Shown piece after piece: positions 12,003 to 64,000 of a stretch of DNA of 64,000 nucleotides. How positions within the stretch are numbered: position 1 is the first letter of the stretch; every line of letters begins with the position of its first letter. The notes below the pieces were generated by a model. The model worked only from the letters and a program-made list of their open reading frames with translations, did not search any database and was not told where the DNA came from. Source of the DNA: Epiperipatus broadwayi (Eukaryota > Onychophora > Udeonychophora > Euonychophora > Peripatidae); contig JAQFVV010000022.1 of assembly GCA_028023455.1 (NCBI GenBank), positions 11,615,100 through 11,679,099 on the forward strand, in the 5' to 3' direction. Both the position numbers and the translations under genes were made by a program.

Positions 12003-12145
12003 ACTTCTTGTAAAAAAATCATATATTTATCCTAGTGATATCTAAATACTGTACCTTTATAAATAACTTATGGTTGAATATTGTAAATCTTTGTAAAAAT
12101 CATATATTTATCCTGGTGATATCGAAATTCTGTACCATTATCAAT
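12003..12145. repeat. Tandem repeat, two units of about 87 bp
   Basis: AAATCATATATTTATCCTAG followed by TGATATC.AAAT.CTGTACC occurs twice (12015 and 12100). Confidence 0.65.
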
Positions 12146-12449
12146 ACTGATCATCAAACATTGTAATTGTTATTTTTGTTGGTTTAAATGTAACCCCATA
12201 CATGGATCATGATCAGATCCAAACATGATTGTTATTATTTATATTTTCTAATGAATTGTGTTAATAAATTATATATATATATACCGTTGTCATGTCATTT
12301 CCTGGTTCATCATATCCACTCATCTATATCCACACTTGATTAAATCATATGTATGTATCCAAAACCTATGAAATATTAATAATAATAGTTTGAGCTATAT
12401 CAAAGTATTTAGTGAGTATCTTAGATTATATTAATAAAGTCTAGTGCAT

Positions 12450-12700
12450 GATAGGCTAAGTTTGAATAGAGAGTCCTTGTTTCTACCCTGACCACCGGGA
12501 CCGAAGAAAAATGATAACCATTAGTAGCATCAGGAGCGTTGGTTGGATAGTGGAGATTTTGGAGCACTGGCAAATAGGTTAAAGCTTAGTACTGTTCCGC
12601 GACTACCATATCCCGAACATACTGGGTTTGAAGTACTTTTGCTAGGTCTCTGAATCTTGTTGGCTGATCATACGATTCTGAACGTTACAGGGTGTGTATA
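12450..12700 (+). repeat. SINE-like repeat (relative at 43296-43510)
   Basis: Shares with 43296-43510 the order GCACCAGG-like head, TTTGGA..A.TGG.CAAATAGG, CATACTGGGTTTGAAGTACT, TTTTGCTAGGTCT and TGAATCTTGTTGG. The GGGTTTGAAGTAC tail is shared with the repeats at 5242 and 12717, so these belong to one superfamily. Confidence 0.5.
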
Positions 12701-12716
12701 TTTTATTTAATAAATT

Positions 12717-13085
12717 TTTTTTATAATTCATTATCTATTAGTTTCTGTCTCATTATTAAATCAATCCAATTCACTAATTGCCCATAGCTTTTCATTAGTA
12801 AAACCCCTATTAACTAAATAGCTTAGATTTTATCTTTGGAATGTCTAGTATTTAAGTTGTTTATATATATGTTTAAGTCCATGAGTCTTATTGTTTTTTC
12901 CGATTTGCTAGCGGACCGGATTAAGAATTAATTCTTGTGTGCCATCATTGTTATGTTGTCCATTAGGTGTTTGACCTGGGGCTTGGAGAGTGGGTTCGAA
13001 TCCAGGCTGGTCCCTGACCAAAATCTCAGGTTCGACTGGGTTTGAAGTACATTTTGTGAGTTCCAGCTCTGACCGGCACAACAGG
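12717..13085 (+). repeat. SINE-containing repeat (copy of 5242-5610)
   Basis: Direct copy of 5242-5610 with the B-box segment GTGGGTTCGAATCC at about 12991 and the GACTGGGTTTGAAGTAC tail at about 13035. Confidence 0.6.
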
Positions 13086-13465
13086 TCTTAACCACAAGCT
13101 TACTAATATAATATAGTAATTTCATTATAATGCTAATAAGGTAGTATATTTTATATTTATTACATTTAGTAGTATTTTGCATTTTTCATTTATATCCATT
13201 TATTTATTAAAACATCATGCTTCTATTCATTATATGTGTATTTCTTATTAGTAATAAAATTTATTGTTACTTAAGTTATATATTTTTTTAAAAGTCACTT
13301 TGACTTGTATTTGTTTGTTGATTTTAGTCCATTATTTCATGTATGATTTTTTTAGAGATAAATTATTATTTCTAGTTTCAAGTGATATTTATTTTTTCTT
13401 AACATGGTTATGCTTAGGCTTAATGTTATTCCCAATTTTGGGTTGCATTTACTTTTATTATCATT

Positions 13466-13957
13466 CATTCAAAGATCAGCCTTTCAAGCTAATTGTGCAT
13501 GTGTCTTCTGCGAGTGTTAAATAATAAATGAATACTTCACTCTACAATAGAAGATATAGTATTTATGCAGGAATAAAAGGAATCCTCTTATTCCTATGAC
13601 TCAAATTCTTTTATATGAGCAAATCTGAAGTACTGTTAAGGAAAGCGTGAGAGTAGAATTCTCACTTTAAATTACTATTTACGATGTTTGGATGAATGAC
13701 GTCAGTGAAATTGTCTAGAATTTACTAAACGTCACTCTAAGTCAAACTTAATTATAAGTAAATAAGCATTTATTTTTATATGATGCTAAGTACTTCAGAT
13801 TTGCTCATATAAAAGAATTTGAGTCGTAGGAATAAGAGGATTCCTTTTATTCCTACATAAATACTGTATCTTGTATTGTAGAATGAAGTATTCATTTATT
13901 ATTTAACACTCGCAGAAGACGCATGCACAATTAGCTTGAAAGGCTGATCTTTGAATG
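13466..13957. mobile_element. Foldback (inverted-repeat) element
   Basis: Two arms of about 170 bp (13466-13634 and 13788-13957) are reverse complements with few mismatches, around a 150 bp spacer. Ends read CATTCAAAGATCAG and CTGATCTTTGAATG. One arm plus the spacer recurs, more diverged, at 44698-44955, so this is a dispersed family and not a chance hairpin. No coding capacity. It interrupts an open frame that runs from 13264. Confidence 0.75.
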
Positions 13958-13999
13958 TATACAATTGTATGCATAGTGTCATATAAAAATAAATGCTTA

Positions 14000-15769
14000 T
14001 TTATTTATTATCATTGTATATTAATTATTGTACCTTGGAGGATTCAGAATTGCTCTCCTCAATGATAACTAATTTCTTCATGAGTTGTTTTCTTCTATTA
14101 TTGTTGTTGTTTATTCTTAGTTAATATAGCTGGATCCTTGGACATAATTTTCCTATGGTTTATGTTCCACTCTCATGTTGTAGGTCCATGTCCACACATA
14201 TATTTATCTCAGAGAAGGTGTATTGGAATATGCCATTGTTCTTTTCAGTATAGTAGTTGGGACTCTGAATAGCTTTTCCCTCATGAGAATATCTTAGTTT
14301 TACTCCACCATGTAGATGAAGTTAATGTATGCTTCATAATGGTTATGGCAATTGATAAGTTTGCATTTAAAGTATATAATCACTTGACACTATTCTACTC
14401 TTCGTATATAGAAATGTAATTAGTGTACACATTGTACTATTGTACCTTGCCAGCAGTTACAATAAAACCAACAAATTACATTTTCTTAAAATTTAAATTT
14501 TTTAGTTGCATAATAACATGTGCACATATATGTTATATTGTCATCACCATCCAGAAGTAATTTGTGGATGGATTGGTAAATCCATTAAATGTTTCTTTAA
14601 TAATTTATTATGTGGGTATAAACAAAAATATGGCTTCTGAAATAATTTACCATCTTAATGTTTAAATGAACATAAAACCAGATATTATTTTCTTATCTAT
14701 GTCAGGGATGATAATTAGTATTATTATGACAATCTTCTAGAAATATTAAGCTTTCTATTAATTAAGGGTTAAATTTCTAATTTTATTTAGTGATTCTATA
14801 AATAAAGAATTGTTATTTATACATGCTAATTATAAATTAGGTGGACATGAAAGTATGTCTCTGATATTATTTTAAATTACATTTTTAAAAAAACCCTCAG
14901 TAAATGATTATTCTATAACCATAGAATAGCACTCATATTCTGTTTGGAATTACAATCTTAGAATAGCATTCGTATTCTGTTTGGAAGTGATTCCATATAA
15001 TAACAAATTATTATTATTTTAAAACAAGTGTAATAGGATAAAAATAGTTAGCCACAGTAGATGTTTTAGAAAAAGTAACTAAGTTATATTTAACAAGAAT
15101 GTCTAGCATTGTAAATAAGAGAGATAAGCAATAATTTTGTTTTATATTAATAAATGCATCATGTATACCATCGCCTATGTTTGGCAAAGGATCTTCATGT
15201 AAAATGTCTTATTATTTATGTGTAAAGTGAACTAATGTTAATTATTAATAAATTTGCTTTTATTATTATTAAATTTTAGTCCTTGTATCTATATGGTTTC
15301 TTGATTCGTTAATTGCTAATTATGTTATAGAAATTTTTATTCCAATCAGATATATAGTACCATTTACAAATACAGATCTAAACTTGAAAATGCAAAGTTG
15401 CATTAGAATGGCTGTTCCAAAGATTGGAATTGAATTAAAATTAAAATCATTTGTTTGATTTATTTTAAAAATTAAGTTCATCTAAGACTGCATATTGTTT
15501 AAATTATTACATCCATAAGAGTTGTACATTATTTTGAAAATGATTTTAAAATTACATTTGTTGATGAATATCAGAATACCATAAACGATACTCTTTCCAT
15601 TCTTGGTACCCGAATGTCATCGTAGGTGAAGACTCTCTTCTTCTAAGATTTGTTTCATGTTTGTATTATTTAAATTTAGTATTTCTTTAATTGTCATGAC
15701 TATTGTTATTATGGTATCTTAGGATACATTAGCTTATAAGGGAAGTATATGTCTCCTATAGTCTATTAG
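14000..15769. other. AT-rich, nothing recognised
   Basis: No gene recognised. A short duplication containing AGAATAGCA.TC.TATTCTG occurs twice at 14922-14990. Confidence 0.45.
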
Positions 15770-15994
15770 GATGTCATTCAGTTATTCAACAATATGGGAA
15801 AACAAAATATATTTAATTTGTTTTATTAAGAATCTGAGATCATTTTATCATTATTACTACATGACTTTACCATTACCTGAATCACATCTAAGTGACATTA
15901 TCAAATCAATTCTATTGTACTATAAGAAAAGTACATTAACTCTTACTTTCCAAGAGTTAGATCAGATCATGGCAATAATTGATGTTTTAATAGG
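15770..15994 (+). CDS. Candidate exon of an unrecognised protein
   Basis: Open segment after the acceptor-like CTATAGTCTATTAG. It reads MSFSYSTIWENKIYLICFIK and continues through TLPLPESHLSDIIKSILLYY and LTFQELDQIMAIIDVLI. The composition (Pro, Glu, His, Asp, Gln spread among hydrophobics, helix-like periodicity) is less like random AT-rich frames than its neighbours. It could end at a donor GG|GTGATA (15994) or at the TGA just after, as a last exon. Whether it belongs with the segments at 720-1101 is unknown. No family recognised. Confidence 0.28.
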
Positions 15995-16200
15995 GTGATA
16001 CAGGTAGATATTTCTATTTATTTCTCAGCTATTATTCATATATTTATTTTAAACTGGTATGTTCATCGTTTATCGAATTATTTAATTGGTGAGAACTAGT
16101 TCTTATGAGTTGTCATTTCTTCATCATTTTTTGAGAATATATATGATAAACAAAACAAGTTATAAATTTTGTAACTTGCTCATAGCTTGTATTTTATGAT

Positions 16201-16493
16201 CACTAGATGGAGCTTTACCAATAGCCCACTATCAAGCTTTCCTTACATAAACGCTGAGAGAGATAGAATTCAGTATCTCTTTCAAATTGTTCCCAACCTT
16301 TAAATCATGGTTTCGAGCTAGTTGGCTCACGTCAGTAAAGGGAAGACTAGACCCTTTACTGACATGAGCCAACTAGCTCAAAACCATGATTTAAAGGTTG
16401 GAGACAATTTGAAATAGATATTGAATTCTATCTTTCTCAGCGTTTATGTAAACAAAGCTTGATAGTAGGATATTGGTAATGCTCCATCCAGTG
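16201..16493. mobile_element. Foldback MITE with about 140 bp arms
   Basis: Near-perfect palindrome: arms 16201-16341 and 16354-16493 around the short loop GAAGACTAGACC. The ends are CACTAGATGGAGC and GCTCCATCCAGTG. Nearly all positions pair, including ACCTTTAAATCATGGTTT and its complement. It sits just upstream of the Penelope-like relic and may have truncated its 5' part. No coding capacity. Confidence 0.8.
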
Positions 16494-16504
16494 ATATATA
16501 TATA

Positions 16505-17990
16505 TATATCAATGTTTTGCCTGGATCACAGTGATCATCAACTGGTTAATTAATATTATGAAAATAATTGTAGATATATTTGTAAATATTGACATACAAC
16601 AATAATGATTTATTTATGGAATACATAGAAATTCATGCTTTAGAGCCAGTGCGTTTAAAACCTCTTGTTTGGCTCAGATATATAGATGATTCATTTGACA
16701 TCTGACAGCATGCTAAAGACAAATTATATGATTTTTTTACATATATAAAATATATATATATATTAATATTAAATTTGCAATGGAAACAAAAACTAACGCG
16801 CGAAACTTCCTTTTTTTGATATACTTGCCATCAAAAATTTTTTTATCTTTTTCAATTTGTAGAAAATGTATATCATATCGTTATCTAGTTCAGATATTTT
16901 CTGTAACAAAAACTCTTTTCACTAAAACTATTAACCTTTTTTCAGATAAATCAAATCTAAATATGAAATAAATCATATAAGCAACTCCTTATTAGCTAAT
17001 GGTTATAATGGTAAAACAATATATCAAATCTCAGCTCAAGCCCTAAACAATCAAGATAAGAAGCAAAAAGAATAAACAATTATTAGAGTTTATATTCCTT
17101 ATATAAAAGAAATTACAGACAATATTGGACATATTTAAAACATCACAACATAAAGACAGCATTTGCCACTTATCAAAAACTCAATAGCATTTTGTCCAAG
17201 CCTAACGACTCAATCCCTATAGGGGCCCATGGAGTTTATAAAATTTCATGTAGCTTTTATAAAGCTTCTTATAGAGATGAACATATTAATGCATTAAGAA
17301 AGGGCTCATTATTATCAGCATTATCTCTCCATGCTAAAAATATAGGTCATAACATTGATTTTTGGAATACAAAGAATACTGCCCAAATATAACATTCTCC
17401 AACAATATCAATTCAGATCACTGAGATTTTTAAAATGCCAGATTGTATCAACAAACATGATGATACATGCAAATTACCTTCTATTTGAAAGAATTTTTAA
17501 AAAAAAATCATTAATTTCTTATATTTATTAATTTCTTATATTTAATCATTTCTATTTTCTATTAATAGAATGTTCATTGTCGTTATAAGTTAATGTTTAC
17601 ACTATTTTTTTTTTTTCATGTGTCAAAGCATCAACCGGGAAGCGAACCCGGGTAACTCCTGTAAGGCGGCTGTGCTAATCACTCGGCCACCAACGCTTGT
17701 CATGTTTACACTAATTCTACAATTATTTTCATAATATTTATTATTGAGGTGATCACTAGTATGATCTGGCTAAACATTGGTACATATATACAATATTTTT
17801 ACACAATAAATTATATATGGATGTACCCAGATAAAAATTCATTTATATTCGTAGCCCTTGAAAGTCTTCATTTTAATATATATATACATATAAACAAAAT
17901 GTTATCCAAGTACATGCATTCATAATTAATTCCAGTTAAAATATATATACTAACATTTAGTCCAGGTCACAGTAGTCATCAGCTGGATAA
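16505..17990 (+). mobile_element. Penelope-like retroelement relic (RT plus GIY-YIG region)
   Basis: From 16603 the frame reads NDLFMEYIEIHALEPV then LKPLVWLRYIDDSFDI, matching the reverse-transcriptase block E...L......P..W.RY(V/I)DD.F of Penelope-like elements. Further on: YIPYIKEITDNIGHI, then GVYKISCSFYKASYRD and HAKNIGHNIDFW, the remains of a GIY-YIG endonuclease module (GVYKI.C......... EH .......H....GH.I.(D/F)), and IFKMPDCINKHDD. The GIY-YIG tyrosine-isoleucine-glycine core is decayed and stops and frameshifts are frequent, so it is a pseudogene. A 45 bp motif (CCTGGATCACAGTGATCATC at 16517; diverged at 17953) occurs on both sides in the same orientation, as expected for the pseudo-LTRs of this class. 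Confidence 0.7.
17629..17702 (-). repeat. tRNA-derived SINE head (Leu/Ser-like A box)
   Basis: On the minus strand: GCGTTGGTGGCCGAGTGATT (A box of type II tRNAs, TGGCCGAGTG), GCACAGCCGCCTTACAGG, and CCGGGTTCGCTTCCCGG (perfect T-arm with B box). The anticodon arm and 3' acceptor do not complete a tRNA, so it is a SINE head, inserted in the relic Penelope-like element. Related to 1495-1605. Confidence 0.65.
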
Positions 17991-18132
17991 TAATAAGGCA
18001 GAAAAACATAACCATATCCATCAATCTACTACTAATCCTTGTCTTGAATATTATTATAAATGTTTTCGTTTATTTTGCTGCTTTATTTTTGTTGATATTA
18101 ATAATCATAATTTTTAATATATATATATATAT

Positions 18133-18555
18133 GAAAACCAGGCATTCTTCACAAACCTGGGAGCTTAATTGTAAGTATAGGGGATTTGAACTCAGATTTT
18201 CAAGCACCCTTCAACTATCCATACTATCTCATACAACTGATACACATGACCACACACATGTAGAAAAAATTAATAATCACCAATATATGTATTTCATGCT
18301 AAACCAGCACTCATCAGTTGGTCCAGACTATCATCTCTCACACATATATATAATCAATGCTCAGTTTATATTAAGATAGCAAATCTTCATACTTTAATGG
18401 ACAGGCTTCAATCTACTGCAACCTCCAACTTTTCAGCCATCCATATCATTGAAAATCTGATGATGAAAACTCAAATCCCATGCTAGATGCTATTATTATT
18501 GCCTATACTTACAATTAAGCTCCCAGGTTTTGTGAAGAATGCCTGGTTTTCAAAT
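18133..18555 (-). repeat. Hammerhead-bearing repeat, copy 1, in an inverted-repeat frame
   Basis: The ribozyme repeat (18184-18480) is flanked by a 50 bp inverted repeat (AACCAGGCATTCTTCACAAA at 18136 and its complement at 18530-18552). The sequence after the right flank (ATGAGGGGTCAGAGTGACTT) is the reverse complement of what follows copy 4 at about 39145, so copy 1 is probably a partly deleted inverted dimer. The open frame across it (through FMLNQHSSVGPDYHLSHIY) is repeated in other copies because the DNA is repeated. Confidence 0.75.
18273..18331 (-). ncRNA. Hammerhead ribozyme, copy 1
   Basis: Read on the minus strand: outer stem I ATAGTC pairs with GATTAT (one G-U), inner stem I ACCAA pairs with TTGGT, then the core CTGATGA, stem II TGCT/AGCA with loop GGTTT, the core GAA, a 2 bp stem III (AT/AT, loop ACAT), and cleavage expected after the A of AUA, between 18284 and 18283. 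Base pair 10.1-11.1 is G-U here. Length 59 nt, like the other copies. The stem I difference from copy 2 keeps pairing. Activity untested. Confidence 0.82.
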
Positions 18556-18559
18556 ATTT

Positions 18560-19480
18560 ACATATCAAGCTTGTATCCTGTCCATCCCTCTTATATGTAT
18601 TTAATGGATACTGTCCTATACATGAGGGGTCAGAGTGACTTCAGGTCAACATGGGCATGGCAATAATATTAGATAATTTTAAGGTTTGCTATTATTGAGA
18701 TATAGATCTTTAAACAGAGGGCGTTACTGGATATTTGTAATTGTATAATGGTTTGTATATTTTCTATAATTATTTCAGTTAGTGTTAACAGTAACTTTCT
18801 TTTCATATAGATATATTCTGCGATCTTTATTGTTTCAGTAAAAAAATCTGCAGGAAAATAATCGTAAAGAAAATTAATTATATTATGTTTTGATGCCTTT
18901 AACGTTGATATTTTATATTTTATTTTGATAATTAGTTAAAATTTTGATATAATTACAGATTAAGCAAAATATATAAAAAATAATAAAATTACAGACTAAG
19001 CAAAAGAAAACTTTTCAAATGTGTGTACTTGCATGTATATATGTATATATGTGAATAAAAATCACAATGAACTTATTAGTTCAATAAATGGTTTTCCAAA
19101 GATATTATCAGTAAAACATTTGCAGCTAATAAAAGCATGTGAAAGTTAAAATTATGCTGTATTTCACCATGATATCTTAGATCCCCACTTTATGATAGTT
19201 TGGATGCAAATATATGCGGCATAAACTTTTATTTTTGCTTGCCCAGTTTGAAAATAGTTCATGAATTGATCAAATTTACTGTTCAGTGTTTTCTACAGTA
19301 AGAAATCCACATCTTAACATAGCATTCTTTCTTTAAGTGAGACTTCTTTAAAATATTTGTCATGCTTGGTATATTTTGTTTAAAAAAAAATATTCTCATG
19401 TGTTTATATATATATATATATCACGAGTAAAAATCATTTACATGCGATTAAAATTATTATTATTGTTTAATATGTATGTG
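18560..19480. other. AT-rich, mostly unassigned
   Basis: Apart from the inverted tail of the ribozyme repeat up to about 18675, nothing recognised. Confidence 0.4.
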
Positions 19481-19904
19481 TCAAAATTACCCCAAATTCA
19501 AAACTAAACCAGACTAGTCAAAGAAATAAATTCTTAAACACAACCAATGGTTTCATTGCTAAAAACAGATTTCTCAAGTATAAATGACTAAAACATAATG
19601 ACAAATTTATACTACATATTACTCGTAATTCCCACTTACATCCCACAAATTCTTAATATTAAAAGAACTTTTAAACAAGTTAATTGTTTCAGAATCATAC
19701 TTTTTTGTTGTTTAAAAGTTCTTTTAATATTAAGGGTACATGGGATTAAGTGGAAATTGTGGATAATATGTAGTATAAATTTGTTGTTATAATTTAGTCT
19801 TTCACACTTGAGAAGACTGATTGTAGCAGTGACACCATTGGTTGTGTTTTAGAGTTTATTTCTTTGGTTAGTCTGGTCTAGTTTTGAATTTGGGGTAATT
19901 TTGA
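19481..19904. mobile_element. Foldback element, 424 bp
   Basis: Arms 19481-19675 and 19710-19904 are reverse complements (TCAAAATTACCCCAAATTCA at the left end, its complement at the right end; TTAATATTAAAAGAACTTTT against AAAAGTTCTTTTAATATTAA near the centre), loop about 35 bp. No reading frame of interest. Non-autonomous. Confidence 0.8.
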
Positions 19905-19937
19905 TTATTTTATTAACAAGTTTGTTTTAGGCTTTTA

Positions 19938-20306
<369 letters not shown>

Positions 20307-21691
20307 TTGTAACTTTCCAAAGAGCGATCAAGTAATCATGAAGTAAAGTATAGGTCTAAACACAGGTTTAAATCAGTACAAGATATCTAATGCTTTAAAT
20401 AAACACATAACCTAAAATAAATCCTCTTATAGGATAAGTGAACAATAACTAAATAACACATATCATGGGCTAAGCAAGCAGTAATTAATACATTATTTTA
20501 CAAGAAATGGTAGATCAATGATTGATTGATAATATATAGTTACATTCTACAAACAATACTAATAAATAGTAATAATAATCTCAATGATAATCTAAAAATA
20601 ATAAAATAATTTGGGTTCTTTTAACTAATCAGCAGCAGTAATAACAGTGAGAATCTTATTTTCTTAACTTTTTTCCTTTATGATGAAGTACAGATTTAAC
20701 TAAAGATGGGTTCAATAACTCTTAATTTTTTGATTCTTATATCACCAGCTAAACGAAATAAAGTTTTCTTTGAATTTAAAATAATTATCTAACAATAGCA
20801 AAGCTAAAGTGATGCAGCAGGCAAAAGGACATTTTGTTACCAAACACATCACTAAGTCTTCTAACAACAACAAGTATCAATAAAGTAATCTTATATAAAT
20901 CTGATTGTATATATGTAATGGATTGCATGAATTATATCAATGTGACAATTTCAAAATAATATGTACTCTAATATACACTTCAAACCCTTTTACTATTTAA
21001 ATGGATTTTCTGGTGTATGGATGAGATGAAGGGCCATGGACACAGAAACATATTGCTGTTTTAGCAGCGGGCATTTAGAAGTGGTGAAAATAAAATGCTA
21101 TTAGTAATAAATAATATAAAATATATATTGCACAAAATAATATAATTAGCACAAGAGAAAAACGTAAGTGATATGTACATAATAGCATTAATAAATTATG
21201 TCATTTAAATATGTAACAATTCTAGAAATCAAATAAATGTACTTTTATCAAGGATTTTGCATTATATTATCATACAATCATTTTTAGCAGACAGAATTAT
21301 ACCAATTCCTAATGATTTTTGAATTCTTAGTAATACTGAAAGTAGGGATAATGATATTTGAGATATTGAAATTCACAAAAATGATATAAAAAGTACATTT
21401 AAATATAGATTAACATATTTTTATAGCAATTACTTTTGTATTTATTGGTAAAATCTTACTAGAAATGTTTTGAAATCTTGAAAGATTCTAAGAAGCAGTG
21501 GACCACCTAAATAAATCGTTTGATTTGCCATTCTGAAATTAAATTGTAGGTCAGGAAAGTTAACGTTTGCCAATGCATTTAATTTTCTTAAATCATACAT
21601 GCTATAAGTATTAATACAGATATCTATATATGCATTCAAATCCCCTTTTCATTTTGGGTATATGATGTTTTATGTAAAATTTGTTACTTAC
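20307..21691. other. Intron or flank of cyclase gene, nothing recognised
   Basis: AT-rich, no recognisable repeat family or exon. The expected next cyclase exon (WTAPE) is not here. Confidence 0.45.
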
Positions 21692-60329
<38,638 letters not shown>

Positions 60330-60487
60330 CTAAAATAATATTATTAATAAAATCATATTTAGTTTTATATTTGCTAATATGTAGATTTCATTACTATTCT
60401 TTAGTTGTCATAGTAATAGAGATAATTATTTTTATTACTACTTATATTATGAAATAAGTCTTATGAGATATCAATTTAATTTCAATG

Positions 60488-60498
60488 CCCCCCCCCCC
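60488..60498. repeat. Poly-C run
   Basis: A run of ten or more C. Counterpart of 25718-25728. Confidence 0.9.
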
Positions 60499-60499
60499 C

Positions 60500-62729
<2,230 letters not shown>

Positions 62730-62758
62730 TATCATCATCATCATCATCATTATTATTA

Positions 62759-62808
<50 letters not shown>

Positions 62809-62809
62809 G

Positions 62810-62865
<56 letters not shown>

Positions 62866-62866
62866 A
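62730..62866. repeat. LINE 3' tail: (ATC)n(ATT)n
   Basis: After ATGAATAAAAATAAGTAAAT the sequence runs into ATC units and then ATT units with one GTT interruption. Microsatellite 3' tails of this kind are usual for CR1/L2/Jockey-like LINEs. Confidence 0.85.
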
Positions 62867-63166
62867 TTATAATACTACACAACTACATGAAATAATGAGA
62901 GTTCAACTCACTCTACTTTTTCCATGTGTAATATTTTAAACATACTTTTAATTTTTCATTTTATCACATTGTACTTTAATTACTTGAATAAAACGTTTAA
63001 AAAAGTAAATGACCCCCAGGATAGATTTCATGTTGAATCAATACTCTTCATCTGTACCAAGACACAACTTTTCACATTTTCATTATTTTTGCATAGTATT
63101 ACAATTTAATCTAAAAGTGTTAAACTTTCTGCACTCACAGTTATGATATTATTCTCTCTGAAAACA

Positions 63167-64000
63167 TGTGAGAGATTGTAACCTGGATCAACTGAGAAGT
63201 GATGGTTCTGCATGAAATACATATGGTGGATTTTTTTTTTTGCAAATGATTTTAAGAAAGTGTCATCCAATGAAAATTTATAAGTAGAGTTGAGATATTA
63301 GTCAATGAAAAATAGTGAAATGAGTTGAATTATTCTATGCGATTGTGTTTAATAATAATAGATTCACTAGTCTATATATTCATGTTAAAATGGTTATTTT
63401 CAATCTAACAAATTAGTAATAGTCATTAAATTATATACCTGGTGAGAATAGAAATATGATTGCAGGAAGTTTATTAATTTTATATTAAATTATTAATAAA
63501 TTTATATTGTTAAATACTGAACAAAAATAATAAAGACAAGTGAGAGATTGTGACCTGGGCCAAGTGAAAAGTACTGGTCCAGTATGTATTTATTTTACAT
63601 GATTAAAGAATATATGATAAAAAAAGAAAAATATAAGTACATTTAAAATACTATACATAAAAAACTTGAATGAAATTATATTAATTATTCCATGTATTTA
63701 ATAATAACCTATGTATTAATTTTTTACCAAAGATTAAAGTGTACATCTGATCTAAATATATGATTATTTCCAGCCTAATAAATTAATAATCATTAAAAGT
63801 ATTTTATTGAGATAGATAATGTCATCGTTTAACACGTTTAGATAAAATTGTAATATTGATTCATACAAAATGTTTTAGTCAGGGCCAATGGGACAGTTCT
63901 GGTTGGCATGAAATATACTGTGGAGGTCATTTACCTTTTTCAGATGATTGTATTTATGTGATTAAAGTATCTAAGCTGAACTGTTAAATTATATATTAAA
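63167..64000 (+). repeat. Tandem array of decayed hammerhead repeats, running off the window
   Basis: Three units start at about 63171, 63543 and 63877, spacing about 370 and 335 bp. Each begins with a worn hammerhead: GAGATTGTAACCTGGATCAA then CTGAGAA at the first; GAGATTGTGACCTGGGCCAA then GTGAAAA at the second; GTCAGGGCCAATGGGACAGT at the third. Stem II plus GCATGAAATA is still clear in the first and third. Inter-ribozyme segments also align (TTAATAATAA.., TTA.TAATAGTCATTAAA against TTAATAATCATTAAAAG). Core mutations should abolish cleavage. Confidence 0.65.
63171..63232 (+). pseudogene. Decayed hammerhead ribozyme in tandem unit 1
   Basis: Core reads CTGAGAA where CTGANGA is needed (G8 changed), while GCATGAAATACATAT (stem II 3' side, GAA, stem III) is intact. 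Stem I half ATCAA has lost pairing with GGTGG in part. Confidence 0.6.

Noticed and set aside
13264-13524. 86-codon hydrophobic frame as a membrane protein
   Set aside because: Its last third lies in the left arm of the foldback element, and the rest is a T-rich low-complexity frame.
17629-17702. A functional tRNA gene (also considered at 1495-1605 and 23218-23315)
   Set aside because: A and B boxes are present but no complete cloverleaf with acceptor stem and anticodon arm can be formed, and related segments are dispersed. These are SINE heads.
16505-17993. CTGATGA-like sequence on the minus strand at both ends of the Penelope-like relic, considered as hammerheads
   Set aside because: The next bases (ACTACTGTGACCTGG and relatives) do not form a stem II closed at 10.1-11.1, and no GAAA follows at the right place (AAAA or TAAA instead).

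Overview
This is a very AT-rich, gene-poor piece of an animal nuclear genome. The evidence for an animal is spliced exons of a membrane receptor guanylyl cyclase, a protein class confined to animals in this form, plus a metazoan mix of LINEs, a Penelope-like element, tRNA-derived SINEs, a Charlie-type hAT transposon and long microsatellites. The repeat mix makes an invertebrate, perhaps a mollusc or other lophotrochozoan, more likely than a vertebrate; that is a weak inference.

The backbone of the window is the minus-strand guanylyl cyclase gene. Five short exons (60270-60329, 39400-39477, 34026-34130, 33687-33758, 21692-21854) join in frame and encode a continuous stretch of the kinase-homology domain. 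The introns run to about 21 kb. The ligand-binding part lies beyond the right edge and the rest of the kinase-homology domain and the cyclase domain lie beyond the left edge. Almost everything between the exons is transposable element. Three plus-strand segments in the first 16 kb (720-816, 1032-1101, 15770-15994) look like exons of an unrecognised gene, with low confidence.

Layout from left to right: 0-9 kb holds two diverged copies of a 2.7 kb LTR-like unit; 9-16 kb holds tRNA-derived SINE pieces, short tandem repeats and a foldback element; 16-18.6 kb holds a foldback MITE, a Penelope-like retroelement relic and a ribozyme-bearing repeat; 19.5-20.3 kb holds a foldback and a 370 bp ATCT microsatellite; 24.3-29 kb is a nested complex in which an RTE/BovB-like LINE is split by a palindromic ribozyme repeat and by a second LINE; 29.6-31.4 kb has a TATA-driven unit of unknown nature; 33.7-39.5 kb has three exons, a second RTE-like LINE and a fourth ribozyme repeat; 41-46 kb has a possible LTR and Penelope-like relics; 48-55 kb has further copies of the second LINE; 55.3-59.1 kb is a complete but dead hAT transposon with an intact 8 bp target duplication and a nested Tigger/pogo-like MITE; 61.7-62.9 kb is a CR1/Jockey-like LINE end; 63.2-64 kb is a tandem array of decayed ribozyme repeats.

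The most interesting system is a dispersed repeat family that carries a 59-nt hammerhead ribozyme. Four copies (18273, 26800, 27147, 38935) keep the CUGAUGA and GAA core, a 4 bp stem II, a 2 bp stem III with an AUA cleavage triplet and a two-part stem I with wobble-preserving changes. Two copies face each other in a 600 bp palindrome flanked by a 15 bp target duplication. Three decayed copies sit in a tandem array with a period of about 350 bp at the right edge. This resembles the hammerhead satellites and retrozymes of other animals, and a Penelope-like element, a class thought to mobilise such repeats, is also present.
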